This document shows positions 1 to 12,421 of a stretch of 64,000 bases of DNA, piece by piece. Made by a program: the position numbers and the translations under genes. The DNA lies in NCBI GenBank assembly GCA_905182995.1, contig CAJJDP010000019.1:461600-525599 (forward strand), read 5' to 3'. The notes beneath the pieces are model-generated. The model saw nothing but the letters and a program-made list of their open reading frames with translations, did no database searches and had not been told where the DNA came from. Source of the stretch: Paramecium octaurelia. Its lineage: Eukaryota > Ciliophora > Oligohymenophorea > Peniculida > Parameciidae. Within the stretch, counting starts at the first letter, position 1; each line of letters opens with the position of its first letter.

Positions 1-966
1 GAATAAAGCTGCAAGGATTGGATAGAGGCAAGACTCTCCAATCATTGAAAGGGAAATATCATCAAAATAATAATGGGGCAGTTGATATGTTGGATGAATC
101 TTTGATTCAAGAGGAAGATAAAATTAAAAATGCCAATGCGGGATCGCAAAATCATATACATAGCAAATTGAAGGTAGTCAAAAGCAAGCTCGCCAACAAT
201 CCGAACATAGGGATCAGAAAAGTATCATGGTTAGAATTTGACAGTGGCACTAATTAGCATCTAGGTTTTCATCTGATATTTAAATTAACTAGATAATAAA
301 CAGAACCATTTATTAAAGCAAGTTAGTAAGGGAAGTGAAACTAATTTCGATCAATCACCTCCCTCCTATTCATAGGAAATTGAAATCAAACAAAGAATAG
401 AGGCAAGGGAAAATAGTATTATTTCCAAGAAAACCAGCAAGTATGATTCAATTTCAATTTAAAGTATCGAAGTCACTCGTCGGAAGAAAAGAAGAAAAAC
501 CACTTAGCTATTACAGTTCTTCCAATAATCTGAAATTGATAATAAGAAAGCAGAAAAAAGTGTTCCGAACAATGAAGCCTATAGTTCTAGTGTGTATACG
601 GCTGGAGTACCTAGCAATTCAGCCTTGGTTGATTCCAATAACAAATTTGATAACAATGGAGATAGCAACAGTGTGCATGTGGGCTAATCAATGGATGGAA
701 TTTAGAAGAGAATACAAGACATTGTTCGAATTCATTTTGAAATGGACATGGACAATGCGAAATCGTCAAAGTTCTATTTTCCTGATTTCAATCTTGAAGT
801 CGTAATAGATAGGATTAATATTTATTATGAAAAATTAAATGAGAAAAGACAGGAATTTGATATGAGAGAAATGAAAAGAACGAAAACCAATTTCACTCTC
901 TTTGATCGTATCAGATAGGCCAAGAACACTACTATTAGGGGAAGCTTCGTTGAAAAAGATAATTGA
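1..966 (+). CDS. 3' part of an unrecognised hydrophilic protein (5' end outside window)
   Basis: The frame is open from the left edge, crosses a 28-nt intron at 265-292 (GTTTTC...ACTAG) that repairs the frame, and ends at TGA 964-966. The visible product is about 310 residues, rich in Ser, Asn, Lys and Gln, with low-complexity stretches and a basic patch (VTRRKKRRK). No domain or membrane segment is recognised. It could be the cytoplasmic tail of a larger protein. The next gene begins 115 bp downstream on the same strand, and an in-frame TGA separates the two, so I treat them as separate genes; a missed intron could still join them. What is seen: open frame and intron. What is inferred: that it is a real gene, from codon use and composition. 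Confidence 0.55.
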
Positions 967-1081
967 GCATATGACATATATTAAATTATCACTTTTTACA
1001 TTATTATATTTATATTCATTCATAAAGATTATTCTTAGCAGAAATGATCTGATATATTTAATTTGATTATCAATTTATAAA

Positions 1082-3686
1082 ATGTATAGCTCATGCAGAT
1101 AGGATGTCAAATCTTCGAATCAGGATGGCAGAGAGTCTTTTCTCAATAAAAATGTGAAAAGCCTCTACGTTACCGAAAGCTCTAGGTAAAGTAACTTAAA
1201 ACACCGGATGATCAGTTTCTTAACCAGATAAGCAACAAAGGACTTTCAATCGAAGCTCATCTATAAAAATCTGGCCACCAAGAACAAATATGTCAAATTG
1301 TTTATAGATAGATTGTTAGCTCGGAAATTTTTTCAAATCCATTTCAAGGAATATCATTATAGAATATTGAATGAAAAATATTCAGCCATGATATAAAGTG
1401 TGGATGAGAATAATAAAATGCTAAAAAAGCATTTAAGTAATTATTGTCATCCAATATATTCTTGGATTGCAAAGAAAATAAATAAAATTCCATTAATATA
1501 CCCGTAAAGTTTATACAAAACAATATGGGATGTCGTAGCCACAATAGCAAGACTCTATTTTTTATACATGATTCCAGTTGACATCTGCTGGACTCAAGAA
1601 TAATTATTATTTGACAATTATTTCATAAGCACTTTGATAATGATAACTATATTATTGGTGGATCTATTTATAAGTTTGAACACTGTATTTTATGAAGCTG
1701 GCTAAATTGTTACTAAAAGAATTTAAATAATTAAAAACGTATTATGGTAGTCGTTTGGTTTGGAGTGGATATCAACTTTTATAGTTTTTATACTTTTCCT
1801 CTATTCAGCCTCAACCGGCACTAAAGTAGACATTAACTAAAATCCCTATTACTTAATTCTATTACTATTTTTATCACATTATAAGAATGTTCAGAATAAA
1901 GGAAAATAATATGAAATGGCTTTAAACTTCACAAGACAAGCTTCCTCAATCTTGTAACTATTCAAATTTACATTGTTAATATTTTATGTGATCCACATTT
2001 TTGGGTGTCTCTGGTTTTGGGTAATATATCTAATAATCTATTTAGGGAGGTCAATTTAGTGAACTATACAGAGATGATAGTTGGATAGACGATCGAAATC
2101 TATTGGATAAGCCGTGGAATATTCAGTATTTATCATCATTTTACTACGCATGTGTTACTATGTTTACGGTTGGTTACGGAGATATCACACCAAAAAGTGA
2201 CGAAGAACGAATTATAGCAATATTGTTAATTATGGTGTCCAGTGTTCAATTGCCATACTCTATTAATACAGTCGGAAATGTAATTTCAGAAATCACTTCA
2301 TAAACAGAATTATAAAAAAAGAATATAAGAATCATAAATACCTATTTACACAAAAAAAGAATTCCATATGCATTCCAAGAATAAATTCGATAGTATTTGA
2401 AACAATATTGGATGTAACAGTAGGAAGAAGAAACTATGGAAGAAAAGGCCATCATCAATCAATTGTCAGAAAAACTGCAAGAATAATTAATGTGGTAGGT
2501 CAACACACAAGTTATTAGAGAAATGCCTTTCTTTTCTTAATTTAGTAGACCATTTTAAAAAGCTTTATCGAAAAGAATAAGCGTGGTTGATTTATTGCCA
2601 GAAAATGAATTTCGTAAAGAATTAGATTAATTTGTATGTTATGTTGAAAAAGGGGAAATTTCGGTATGCACTGAGGGATAAAATAAAATTCAAATCAGGT
2701 AGGTTATGGTAGGGGAAACTTTTGGATTGAAAAGCTTCGTTTTAGGAATACCCACTAATGAAATCTATAAGAGTGTTGGCTTTTCTAAATTATTAATGAT
2801 TTGTAGATATGATTTTATGCAACTTCTTAAAGAATTTCCAAGAGACTTTGAACTCTATTGCAAAACTAGAGATGGAATACAATTTTCAGAAATGGTTTGG
2901 GATGAATAATGTTTATCATGTTAATCACCTTCACATTCTATTATTAAATGTCCTATGCTGCATTATATCCCATAAAGAGATCTTATTATTAAAAGATATT
3001 AGTTCGATCACAAATAAAGGAGAACCAAATTTACAAGAAAAACCAGAAAGTGTAATAATACTTTAGATCTAGAAATTTTGAAGAAGATTTAAAATGAATA
3101 TTACAAGAAATATCATTTTGATTTTTAAGAAAAACCCTAAAGTGAAAATAAAACTCTTATCTAAATCCCTAAAATTATCATATAGCATTCCTCGCCAGCA
3201 GCACCATCTCGAAAAAATTCTTAAATGAATATTAATGATCCATTTAATTTCAATTAAGTTCAAGGCTTAAAGCATTCAATAAGTATCATAGGAAGACCTT
3301 AAAATCCAATCGATTACGTGAGATAAAACAACCAGTAGATTATTAATTATGATCCGGAATAAGATAATATAATTAATGATGCAATCGAAGATCAATTAAA
3401 ATAAAGATACTAATAATTAAAGAATTATAAGAATCTACCTCCAAAAGATAAAGAGGCAATATCATTTTTGATCATGAAATACAAAAATTTCAAAAAGTTT
3501 GAGAAAAAGGAGTTGAAAAACTTTGAATAAAAGAAATCATATACAGATTATTATCCAGAACATAATGGTGAAAAAATGATATATATAGCAAATCTAAGAA
3601 ATAGGGATGACATAATTTCTAAATTTATGCCCTATCTGCTCTTCCCGAATGTTTATTTCTAAAAATTTTAAAAGAAATTATATTGA
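1082..3686 (+). CDS. Voltage-gated/CNG-like K+ channel with C-terminal cNMP-binding-like domain
   Basis: ATG at 1082, one 25-nt intron (2021-2045), TGA at 3684-3686. The frame checks across the intron. Order: basic cytoplasmic N-terminus, hydrophobic helices from about residue 155, an S5-like helix ending in FGCLWFW, a pore loop with the K+ filter TVGYGDITP (about residues 350-358), an S6 helix, a linker and a cNMP-binding-like beta-barrel, then a long Asn/Gln-rich tail. This is the order of KAT/HCN/CNG-type channels. Role by family: K+ conductance at the surface or ciliary membrane. The ligand site looks degenerate: VGETFGLKSFVLG keeps a Gly-Glu-Phe-Gly-like turn, but the Arg that normally holds the cyclic phosphate is not seen (PTNEIYKS occupies that region). 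Paramecium has many paralogues of this family. Confidence 0.88.
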
Positions 3687-3755
3687 TTTATATATTAAAA
3701 TAAGGCAAATAATATAAATTGAACAATTAATATATAGCTAAAGTATATAGAAACA

Positions 3756-5365
3756 TCATTCAATACAAAGAATACAATTAATTTTTATCGAATGTTAATG
3801 CTTTTCAAAGTTTTCATGATCCTAATTTAGTTTAGTTATCTATTTACAAAGATGTTCGTATCCAATTTATAATTTTTCAATTTTATAACTAAAATGTTAC
3901 CATTTTAATTTTTAATTCCTAACAATAACATCTCCTATTGTAAAATAGAATTGAGGAACTCTTTCATTCTTTTTGATTTTAAAATCATTTATAAAATCAT
4001 TCCTCGTTGCTGATATCCACTAAATTAAATATTCATCCTTTTCAATTTGTGTAGTTTGAGATTAATTTAATGTATATAATATGCTCTAATATTTTTATTT
4101 TAACTCATTCAGTTTTCTTAATTAAATGGTTTTCTTAATTTAACTTTAGGAAGAATAATATTCAAATACAAAATGTAAATCAACATTTTCAAAATAAACT
4201 TATTTTTTGCTTATTACATGTTCCTTGCCTTAAAAAAATGCCATAGATATGTTATATAGCAAATTCGTATCAAATTACTTTTATTGTAAATTTTTCTTAA
4301 ATAGAAAAATTGATGTTTCTATGTTGAAATTAGTTATTGGTATTTTATATTACAAGTCTTCGGGATGCAATTTGGATGAATTCGATATGTCAATTGAATC
4401 AAAGTAAATTATTTTAGATAATTTAAATTTCTAGAAATCATTAAAAACTTTATTCAATTAAATGCCACCAACGTGAACATCTTTTGCTATTCTAGTTTAG
4501 TATATTGCATCATATTAATAATTTTAATCCTACAAATATTTATGCCATTTTATCATAAAATTAGCATTTTACACCAAGAAAATTATTATGAATGTCTTTG
4601 ACAATCTTTTGTAATATAATGGATGTACATTTTTAATGTATTTTTGAATTCTCTTCTTAAATTACAAATGCAATAGGAATTCTCACATTATTCTTGATTG
4701 TTTGTTCCTAAACTGATACCACAATTAGTTATTTCAGTCTAGTTTTCCCAAAATGAACATGATCTTTTTAATATAAGATCTAAATTTATAGATAATTTAT
4801 TACTTTCAAATTAAATTATTAAAATTTTATCATAATTCTCTTCTTTAAAAACCGAAGTTTTGAATAAGCATCTTAAACTAGCGCCGTCTTTTAATTAAGC
4901 AAATTACTTATTTGAATAGCATATTTGAACTACATGATCAAGGCTTTTTTGTTTTTTAATAAATGGTTTGGCAAAAAACTATCTTGCTTAAGGTTTGATT
5001 TAGTTAAGATTAGTTTAGCATGGAAGCGAAGGTAATAATTATTTCTATTATTTCAACATTTAGTTATTTGTTAAGTATCGATAAGAAAGTGAACCATCAT
5101 TTTTTTAGAAATATGACTCCTCATCACTATTAATTTAATTTTCAAAAGTAATCCTTCGTTTTGATATTATTTATTTGACTGAATTCGTTATTACTATTGT
5201 TTCTTCAAAATCAGATGTTTAATTATTTTTTTGATTCCATTCTTTAAATTTGCGTTCCTGTGGACTATGATATTTCTATTATTTTAATTCGTAAAATCCT
5301 TTGTATTTGTTCAAGTATGATTGTTTTGGAAAATATACAGAGCTTGTAATCTAAGGATTTTGCAT
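3756..5365 (-). CDS. Unrecognised minus-strand protein
   Basis: A long minus-strand frame opens at ATG (5363-5365) with the start MQNPQITSS and stays hydrophilic (Lys, Glu, Gln, Asn, Ser) for about 265 codons. A second open stretch of about 200 codons runs to TGA at 3756-3758. The two are in different frames and must be joined by one or more introns between about 4400 and 4560, which I could not resolve. The first part contains a small Cys cluster (CENSYCIC). No known domain is recognised. It is convergent with the K+ channel gene, with a 69-bp gap. The composition is typical of Paramecium coding DNA and the opposite strand is not open in this way. Confidence 0.55.
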
Positions 5366-5470
5366 AAAATATAAAAACTATTTTAGTTTAATGATAATTA
5401 ATCAAGCAAAATAGATAAAAAGAAGGTTAAATTAAAAGTTGAGTTTTCTCTTTTTTTCCTGAATTCTAAG

Positions 5471-7693
5471 ATGAATAGTTTTAGTGATTCCTGGAAGAAT
5501 TGGAATACTAAGGTTTTACCTTAAAAAATTCATATTAGTCATAATAATTTTTATTGTTTTAATTTTAGGTATAGTATGAATCAGGGATCTAGTCAAATTT
5601 TGGCTTAATTGCCAAGTTAAATGTAAATTTAGATATCATAGTTGATTAATATAGTAACTGCTAATATTGATAGAAGGAGATTTGATTAGAAGAGAGAAAT
5701 ATAATTACTTAATTTGATTGTTAAATTATTTTCTGGAGGCATTTCCTCTATAGAAATATTCTTGCGCTACTCTCCTAGAGATTTGTTAGACAAAGGGTTT
5801 ACTTTGAGAGAAGCTTATATTTTGATTAGAGAATTGGGAGGATAATGTAAATATGATTTCCCAAGACCTAGCAATAAAGAAATTGAAGACTTGAGTTATG
5901 ATTAAGACATAAAACAGCTAGTTCTATTTAAAGCGCCATTCATATAACCAATAGCAGGCCAGAAATATAAATATGTATTAATTTTAGGACCCTAAAAAAC
6001 TGGCAAGACTTCGTTTCTATTTAATTTAATTAATATCTACTATGATGTTGATGTTGATAGCTTATATAGAGTGAAAAAGCAAAGTAAAAATAAGGGTGGT
6101 TAATTTTATGATGAATACCTAGTTGAAATGAAATAACAGGATCATTTGATTTTTGTTGATTTTATAGGAATGGGTGATTTAGAAAAAGATATATTTTAGG
6201 ATAGCAAAATCAATTTTTTTTAAGTTTTATTAGAATATGTGTAGGATAAAGAAATCATTGCTGCAATTTTTGTTAACTCAGCTTCAATCAATAGATTGGG
6301 ATAAGAAGAAGTATATACTATCCAAAGATTTTTTGAATTATTCCACAAATCATTTTCCAATAGGATTTTCTTAATTCTAACATTTTGTACTGATAATAAT
6401 CCACTTCTTAGTGTTTATTCACATAATAACTCACCCACTCCTAAAATATTGAAAAACAAAATGAATTAATATCAAAATCAAATTGAATAAAAGTAGGCGC
6501 CTAATGAAGAGTTAAAGTTTTGGTTTGGTATTAATAACAATTACTTATATTTCCCATCTCTAGATTTAGATCAAGAGTCAGAATAAATATTAATCAATCA
6601 TAGAAATATCAATTTTTAAGATTTCAAATAAAATTGCTCATCTGTTGAAGTTGGAATTGATTTGACACAATCATATATAGAATCAGAAAATTTCATATAT
6701 TAGGAAAATGAAATTGAAGTAACTCAAAGATAAATATTATAATTTTATTATGAAATCATGAGGAAAGAACTACTAAAAATTTAATCAAAAATGAATAATA
6801 TTTTCAATTCTTAAAATTTAGATAAAGATTATTAAAGTAATCATTTTTAAAAATTATTCAAAATAGAAAAGGATATGCATTAATTAGGTGTTTAGCCTTA
6901 ATTAGATAAGCAATAAAAACCTAATAAAAACCTCATCACATCTACCAATTATATAGCATTCGAAAATCAATATGAAAAAAAAGTATTAAAAGCAACTACT
7001 GGGAAAAAGATTTTGTTCTGCACAGATTGTTAAAAAATATGTCATTATGATTGTGAACTTGATTCTAAGTCAGATTTAGCTGAAGCTAAAAAAATGTGTT
7101 AGAACATTCTTATTAATTTCAAATTCCTGAGTTAAATGAAAAATCCTACTAGAATCAATAAAGAGAGCAGTTTAGACATCCTATACTATTGTAAGATGTG
7201 CTCGTAAAGGGATATAGTTAATTAAGGCAATAATAAAAGTGGTCTATCATGTTTAATATCAAAACATATTTTAATCAATGAAGTTGCTTTTGATGTAAAT
7301 AATGATATTTATTACATAAGTAACGAATAAGTTTAACAAACATTTAAACAAAATTATGATAATCTCAAAAAATCAAAGCAGTTATATGCAATGAATTAAA
7401 CCCTTAACTTAAATCGCTAAATTGAATTTCACTAAAAAGTAAAATCCATCAAACATGAAATAGCAGAATTAAATGATACCTAAGAAGGGTTGGTCTCTAT
7501 CAATTTACAAGTTAGATTGGACCTTTTAGAAAAAACATAAAGAGCAGGAATCCAAATCAAAAGTCCTAATTTTGAAGGAATTTAGAATGTCTATAATAAT
7601 GTTTGTCATACTTAAAAATAATAAATAATAAAAGGCAATAATAGAATTCTATTTTAACTCTATAAATTAGTTTAAAAAGAAGTAGATGAGTGA
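5471..7693 (+). CDS. P-loop NTPase-like protein with Cys-containing C-terminal region
   Basis: One uninterrupted frame of 740 codons, from ATG 5471 to TGA 7691-7693. A second in-frame ATG at 5576 is possible. A Walker A/G1 motif, GPQKTGKTS, starts near residue 173 after a beta-strand (YKYVLIL). About 60 residues later comes a hydrophobic strand ending in DFIGMGD, which fits a G3/Walker B position. A stretch LIFVDF and a later strand RIFLILTFCTD would fit the rest of a G-domain-like fold, but a clear NKxD motif is not seen. Downstream are pairs of Cys (FCTDCQKICHYDC, YYCKMC) that could bind zinc, and then a coiled coil. It could be a divergent septin/AIG1-like GTPase or another P-loop family. 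Confidence 0.72.
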
Positions 7694-7725
7694 TTAATTG
7701 TTAATTAATTTTCAATTAATATTAA

Positions 7726-8154
7726 TGTCAAATGATTTTTTATCTTTTTCTCTTAAATCTTATTAATTTATTCTTTCTTCCTTATTCTCCCAATTGTAAG
7801 CTTATTCTTTCAGTATTGTATCTTATATTTCACTTGTATAAATTTGATGTACTGATACTCCTGACTTATTATATTGAATAGATATTAAGGGAATAAACTA
7901 GACAAAATTTGGATAAATTTTATATTCTTTAATTTCCAGAATAAATAAAAAGATTATTTTTATAACTAAGTTTATATGTATTCACTTAAGTTCAAAGTCT
8001 ATAAACAGTTAAATTTATTAATTCTAATGATGATATAATAAAAATCTCTAGATATTGTCAAAGATTGTGTGATATTGCTTTATAAATAAAGCCAAAGGCT
8101 TGCAATATGGCTACTTTTTCTAATGTAATTTGAATATTAATATAAAATATTCAT
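7726..8154 (-). CDS. Possible small minus-strand gene, structure unresolved
   Basis: ATG at 8152-8154 opens a frame of about 115 codons with a hydrophobic, Ile/Tyr-rich product. A second open frame nearby ends at TGA 7726-7728 with a hydrophilic tail (NWENKEERINQQDLREK). Joining them needs an intron I could not place. The product is not recognised. With TGA as the only stop in AT-rich DNA, a frame of this length can occur by chance, so this is a weak call. The alternative is plain intergenic DNA between the P-loop gene and the MGC-start ORF. Confidence 0.25.
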
Positions 8155-8233
8155 TTTGGTTGAAGAATCCAATAATTGTAAATATTTGCTTAAGAAACAA
8201 ACATTTTTAGAAATATTTTTAAATTATAAAAAT

Positions 8234-8718
8234 ATGGGTTGTCATTAATCCAAGAAAGTTCTGAAAGAATCTTCACTATAAATAAAGGAAGAAGTTGCAT
8301 AGTAATATGATCCAAATAGTATAATATTATAATATTGGTAGAAAAAGAAACATAATATTTAGTTATTATAAATGGAATACTGTTTGACGCCCTTAATCCG
8401 GATGAGTGATACTTTTTTTTACTTGTTTGAAAACCTAAATGATAATTATTATCGATTCAAACCACATTTAAAAACTAAAAAAATTTATAGTCTTTTCTAT
8501 CCCACTTCAATATATTTTTCAACAAATTAACAATAGTTTCTATTCGAATTCTTTTGTTGGTTTGATTATATACTTTACTTTCATTATATTTTTATTTCTT
8601 TAAGCGGAAGCCTGTTTTTATGAAGCTAAAAGAAACCAGTATGTTTGAAAGATAAAATTAATTTGAGAATGAAAAGAATAAGTATCACTCTAAAAGTATA
8701 CTACAGAGACCATCTTGA
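8234..8718 (+). CDS. Possible N-myristoylated/palmitoylated protein (MGC start)
   Basis: ATG 8234 starts MGCHQSKKVLKE, a good N-myristoylation plus palmitoylation signal, followed by about 45 hydrophilic residues that look coding. A candidate 26-nt intron at 8614-8639 would join a short C-terminal exon ending at TGA 8716-8718 (exon sum divisible by three). The middle, about residues 58-125, is Tyr/Phe-rich and less convincing, so another exon arrangement is likely. A further open frame continues to about 9050 and may belong to the same gene or to a decayed one. Family unknown. Confidence 0.35.
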
Positions 8719-9120
8719 AGGAAATTTTAGCAGAACTGTTGAAATAACATTAATAAATATATATTCTTTTTTTGGGCCATCTGATAAATTAATTAATATT
8801 CTTTACTTTAAAATACAATTGCCTTGCAAATTGACAATTAAATAATGGTGTCAAATAAAACAAAGAAATAAGGACATATTTTTGTTTCAGAAGAAGATGA
8901 AACATTTTTGTATATTTAGTGCTATAAGATTGTAATTATAATTAGATTAGATAATACTCTTTGTAATACTTAATGAGTTAAGAAATAGTATTTTAAGATT
9001 ACAACTGTTTTTGAAAGGAACAGAAATAATTTCTAAATTAATGATTATAATCTGAATTTTTTAAAATTAACATTAAATCAAATAAGAAAATTTATTTAAT
9101 TAATAATTATTACAAAAATA

Positions 9121-10001
9121 ATGAATATGAATTAAACGAAATTGGATTGCTACAATAAAACTTAAGCTGCAAGTAGCGGAGCCAAAGGAGCAAATTCATT
9201 TGTTTCTGGAACTTTGATGTCCAATTGGCATGAGGAAGCTCAATTAAAAGAGGACACAGGCTTTGGAAGAGCCCCTGTTCCTTAACATATTAAAAAGAAA
9301 CATACAGATTTAATGCTCAAACCTCCTGAAGAGATTCCGCTCTATAAGGAACCAATAAATTAGCTAGATACAACAACTAGGTTATTTGGTAAAATTCAAC
9401 CAGACATTCCAAAACCAGCTTCACAAAAGTAATTGATCTATATATAATTAGCGTTGGGGGCAATGTCAATAGAGCTGATTTAATACCTAAAGTTGGAAAG
9501 AAAGCCCAATTAATTGAATAATAATATCTATAATAAATTCAGTCAGAATTAGACTCTCGAGAAGCAGACAGTTTCAGTTAAACATAATAGCGATATTTTG
9601 AAACTACATGCAAATAAGAATTCACTTAGGTAATGCCAAATATTTACTTTATTAGAAACCAATAGAAAATAATACTATTGGAAGAAGAGTAATGAGGACA
9701 CAAAATGGATCTGCAATAGATGCAGACAAAAAGGATGTTGATCTATTGAGTGACATGGGATTTTATTAAAAGTATGACTACAAACTTACTCTATTTTAGA
9801 CCTTAATTATCATCTGATCAACAATTAGCATCAGTATTGCCATAAGAATCATATCTAACAGCAAAACCTATTACATTTTATTCTGAGAAATAGGGCTAAG
9901 GAATTATATACTAATCTAAGCCAGTCAATGAAGTTAGACCATTTCATAAAACTGATGGGTTTGTTAAAACATTTCATCACTTCACTCATGTAAAGAATTG
10001 A
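9121..10001 (+). CDS. Small unrecognised protein, four exons
   Basis: ATG 9121. Introns of 23 nt (9429-9451), 26 nt (9630-9655) and 28 nt (9772-9799) restore the frame each time, and the gene ends at TGA 9999-10001. The product is about 267 residues, soluble, with no membrane segment. It is rich in Lys, Gln and Pro and has short motifs such as PKPASQN and a His-rich C-terminus (TFHHFTHVKN). The size and extended, repeat-poor character recall small axonemal or microtubule-associated proteins, but I recognise no family. It converges on the tubulin glycylase gene with only 32 bp between stop codons. Confidence 0.7.
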
Positions 10002-10033
10002 GATCGAATTAAATAGCTAATTATGCAAAATCA

Positions 10034-12230
10034 TCATTATAATTTAGTATCACTATTATAAATCAATTGAAATCCTCCAACTTTCTTTTTTGTCTTGTTC
10101 TGATTATCTATAACTACTTTCATAATATCCTCTAACATTTTAGGTATTATTTAAGCAGTAACTGGAGTTGTTGTATCACTAGAAGGTGACATATTAACTT
10201 CAATCAACCAAGTATTAAATTGTTCATCAATCATGAAGTCATAACCATATACTTCAAATGATCTTCTCCTATTTTTCATCTAATCACAACAGCATTTTAA
10301 ACTGTTTATAACAATTTCTTTAAGTTTAGGTTGTATTTTTTCTGCAAAGACATCCCAACCAAATTCTTCAAGTAAGTATTGTTGAAATTCCTCCTATGTC
10401 CACATATTACCTTTAATGTCTGATTCATAAAACTTTTAAGAATGTTTTGCAATAGCATTATTAGTAAGATGAGCAAACTTGTTTTGAAATTAATCTATGT
10501 CAAAATCTTCAGCCGAAAATCTGATGTAACACTCATTATAAAAATATATTTTGAGCGGAATCAACTCAGTCACCAAAACCCATTAACGAATATCGAACTT
10601 TCTATTCTTAATTATTAAAGGGTTTTCTATGTACTTCATAGCCACATAATTCATGGTTTCTTTATTTACAGTGTCCAGAATCTAATTTAGATCATCAAAA
10701 CATTTAATGCCTCTTCCTCTGGATGAATATTCAGGCTTTACTATCCAAATATTTCTTGTGCCTTGCAATGAATTCTAAGGGTTATTGTTTAATTATTTTA
10801 ACAAGTCTCTTATTTAAGATCCATATTTCTATATGAATTTATCTCCCTCCTAGTCTTCGTATCCATTGGCTTTCAAAATCATTTCAATTTATTCTTTAAT
10901 CTATGCATCTTTAGCATTTTCAGGATCCCTCATTAATTGCAACCATTCACCAGGATGAACAAATGGAAATTCATCTTTAAGTATATTTTTGACCATACTA
11001 CTTAAAGAACAAACCACTCTATTTAAAATCATTAGACACAAGCGAATTTTGAATCTTTCTCTAACATTCACTATGAATATCTAAGGTTTCTCTTCTATTG
11101 TTCTTATAGTTATATTTTTAAAATCCTTTAATCTTAATGTATTTTTATATTCAGACTCTTCATAAGGTTCCGAAACTACTTTTTTATTCTAATTATTGTT
11201 AGATTAATTCTAAACAAATTCCATTAATATACTATGGATTTTAGAAATTTTGAAATCTTCTATAAAGTCAGAGAAATCAACTAAGTCACCTAAATCATAG
11301 CATCTTGGAAAAAATGATTCCCAATTAGGGATACATCTCATATTCCTTGCCAAACCAAATTTGGAACAAAGACATTGATTGGAATCAAAATGATTGATTT
11401 ATTAAAAATGCATCAAATTTAAAAAGTCGTCACTTCTTAATCCACAAGTCCATTTAAGGTCAAAAAATGGACTATAAGCATCCTCATTCTCTGCCCAATT
11501 TCTCTCTAATAAAGAATCTCTTAATGCATGATACCCATTTGTTATAATAAACACTTTTTGATTTTCTGCAACATTATTCTTTTTCTTCCAATTAGAAAAG
11601 TCTTAGTAACCTCTTGCACTTATTTTTTTCTTTTTAGAAGTGTCATCATCTTCATCAATCTCGTAATCTTTTTGACTATTTTTAATAGTCATTGATTTTT
11701 TCTTTGGGACATACTTCAAAAGATCTAATTAAATTTAGACTTGATAAAATATTTAATTTTATACATTGCATTTTAAAACTAGTTCTATACTTATAACGAA
11801 CTTTATTGCTTAAAAATTTTTTAATTTTTTAAATGTGCTCATCCACACTCTCCTTTGATCGATAAGTTACTCTTATTAATTTGAAATCATCTTTAGCTAA
11901 CTTATCAAAATAATGTTCCTTTTTTCCCATCAATACAAGTAATTGCATTAGGTTATATCTCATTGGGTTTATCTCCTATTGTCTTTATTCTTGTTCCTCA
12001 ATTATACGAGTCGATCTCTTTTAAGTTGTTAGAGCTCTTTATTGCATCTAAGGTTCATCAATGACATCTTCAAATCTTTTTAATGTTTTCAGTTATCCTC
12101 GAATTGGTTCTTTCGATTTTGATTTTGCTTATAATAATTTTGCATTTAGTGATTGAAACAGTTTAATATTCTACTTAAAGCTAGCTTTATTTCCTTAAAC
12201 ATCAAAATAAGTAATACGATGATCAAACAT
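10034..12230 (-). CDS. TTLL3: Tubulin tyrosine ligase-like protein, TTLL3/8 glycylase type
   Basis: Start at 12228-12230, stop at 10034-10036, with one 40-nt intron (11725-11764) that brings the N-terminal frame into the long catalytic frame; 718 residues. The C-terminal half carries the TTL ATP-grasp signatures in order: [18 protein letters not shown] (nucleotide and tubulin-tail loop), NRKFDIRQWVLVTE, an [13 protein letters not shown] block, and [19 protein letters not shown] (metal-binding Glu/Asn end of the fold). The HLTNN context and the NRKFDIRQ block match TTLL3/TTLL8 glycylases. Known role of that family: addition of glycine to glutamates of tubulin tails in cilia. The first 200 residues are basic and not conserved. 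The glycylase subtype is inferred from motifs only. Confidence 0.88.
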
Positions 12231-12421
12231 TTATAGGTAATTTTTATATAAATAATATAAATTAACTTATCATATGGTCATACGTTATTAGTACAATATA
12301 GATCAAATCAGAATCACTCTTTATTAACATAGTTCTGCAGATGTAACTTTTATATTTTTGAGTAATTTCTATTTCAATTTAATTATTTTATGTCTTAATA
12401 AAAATACATGCCAATACTCAA

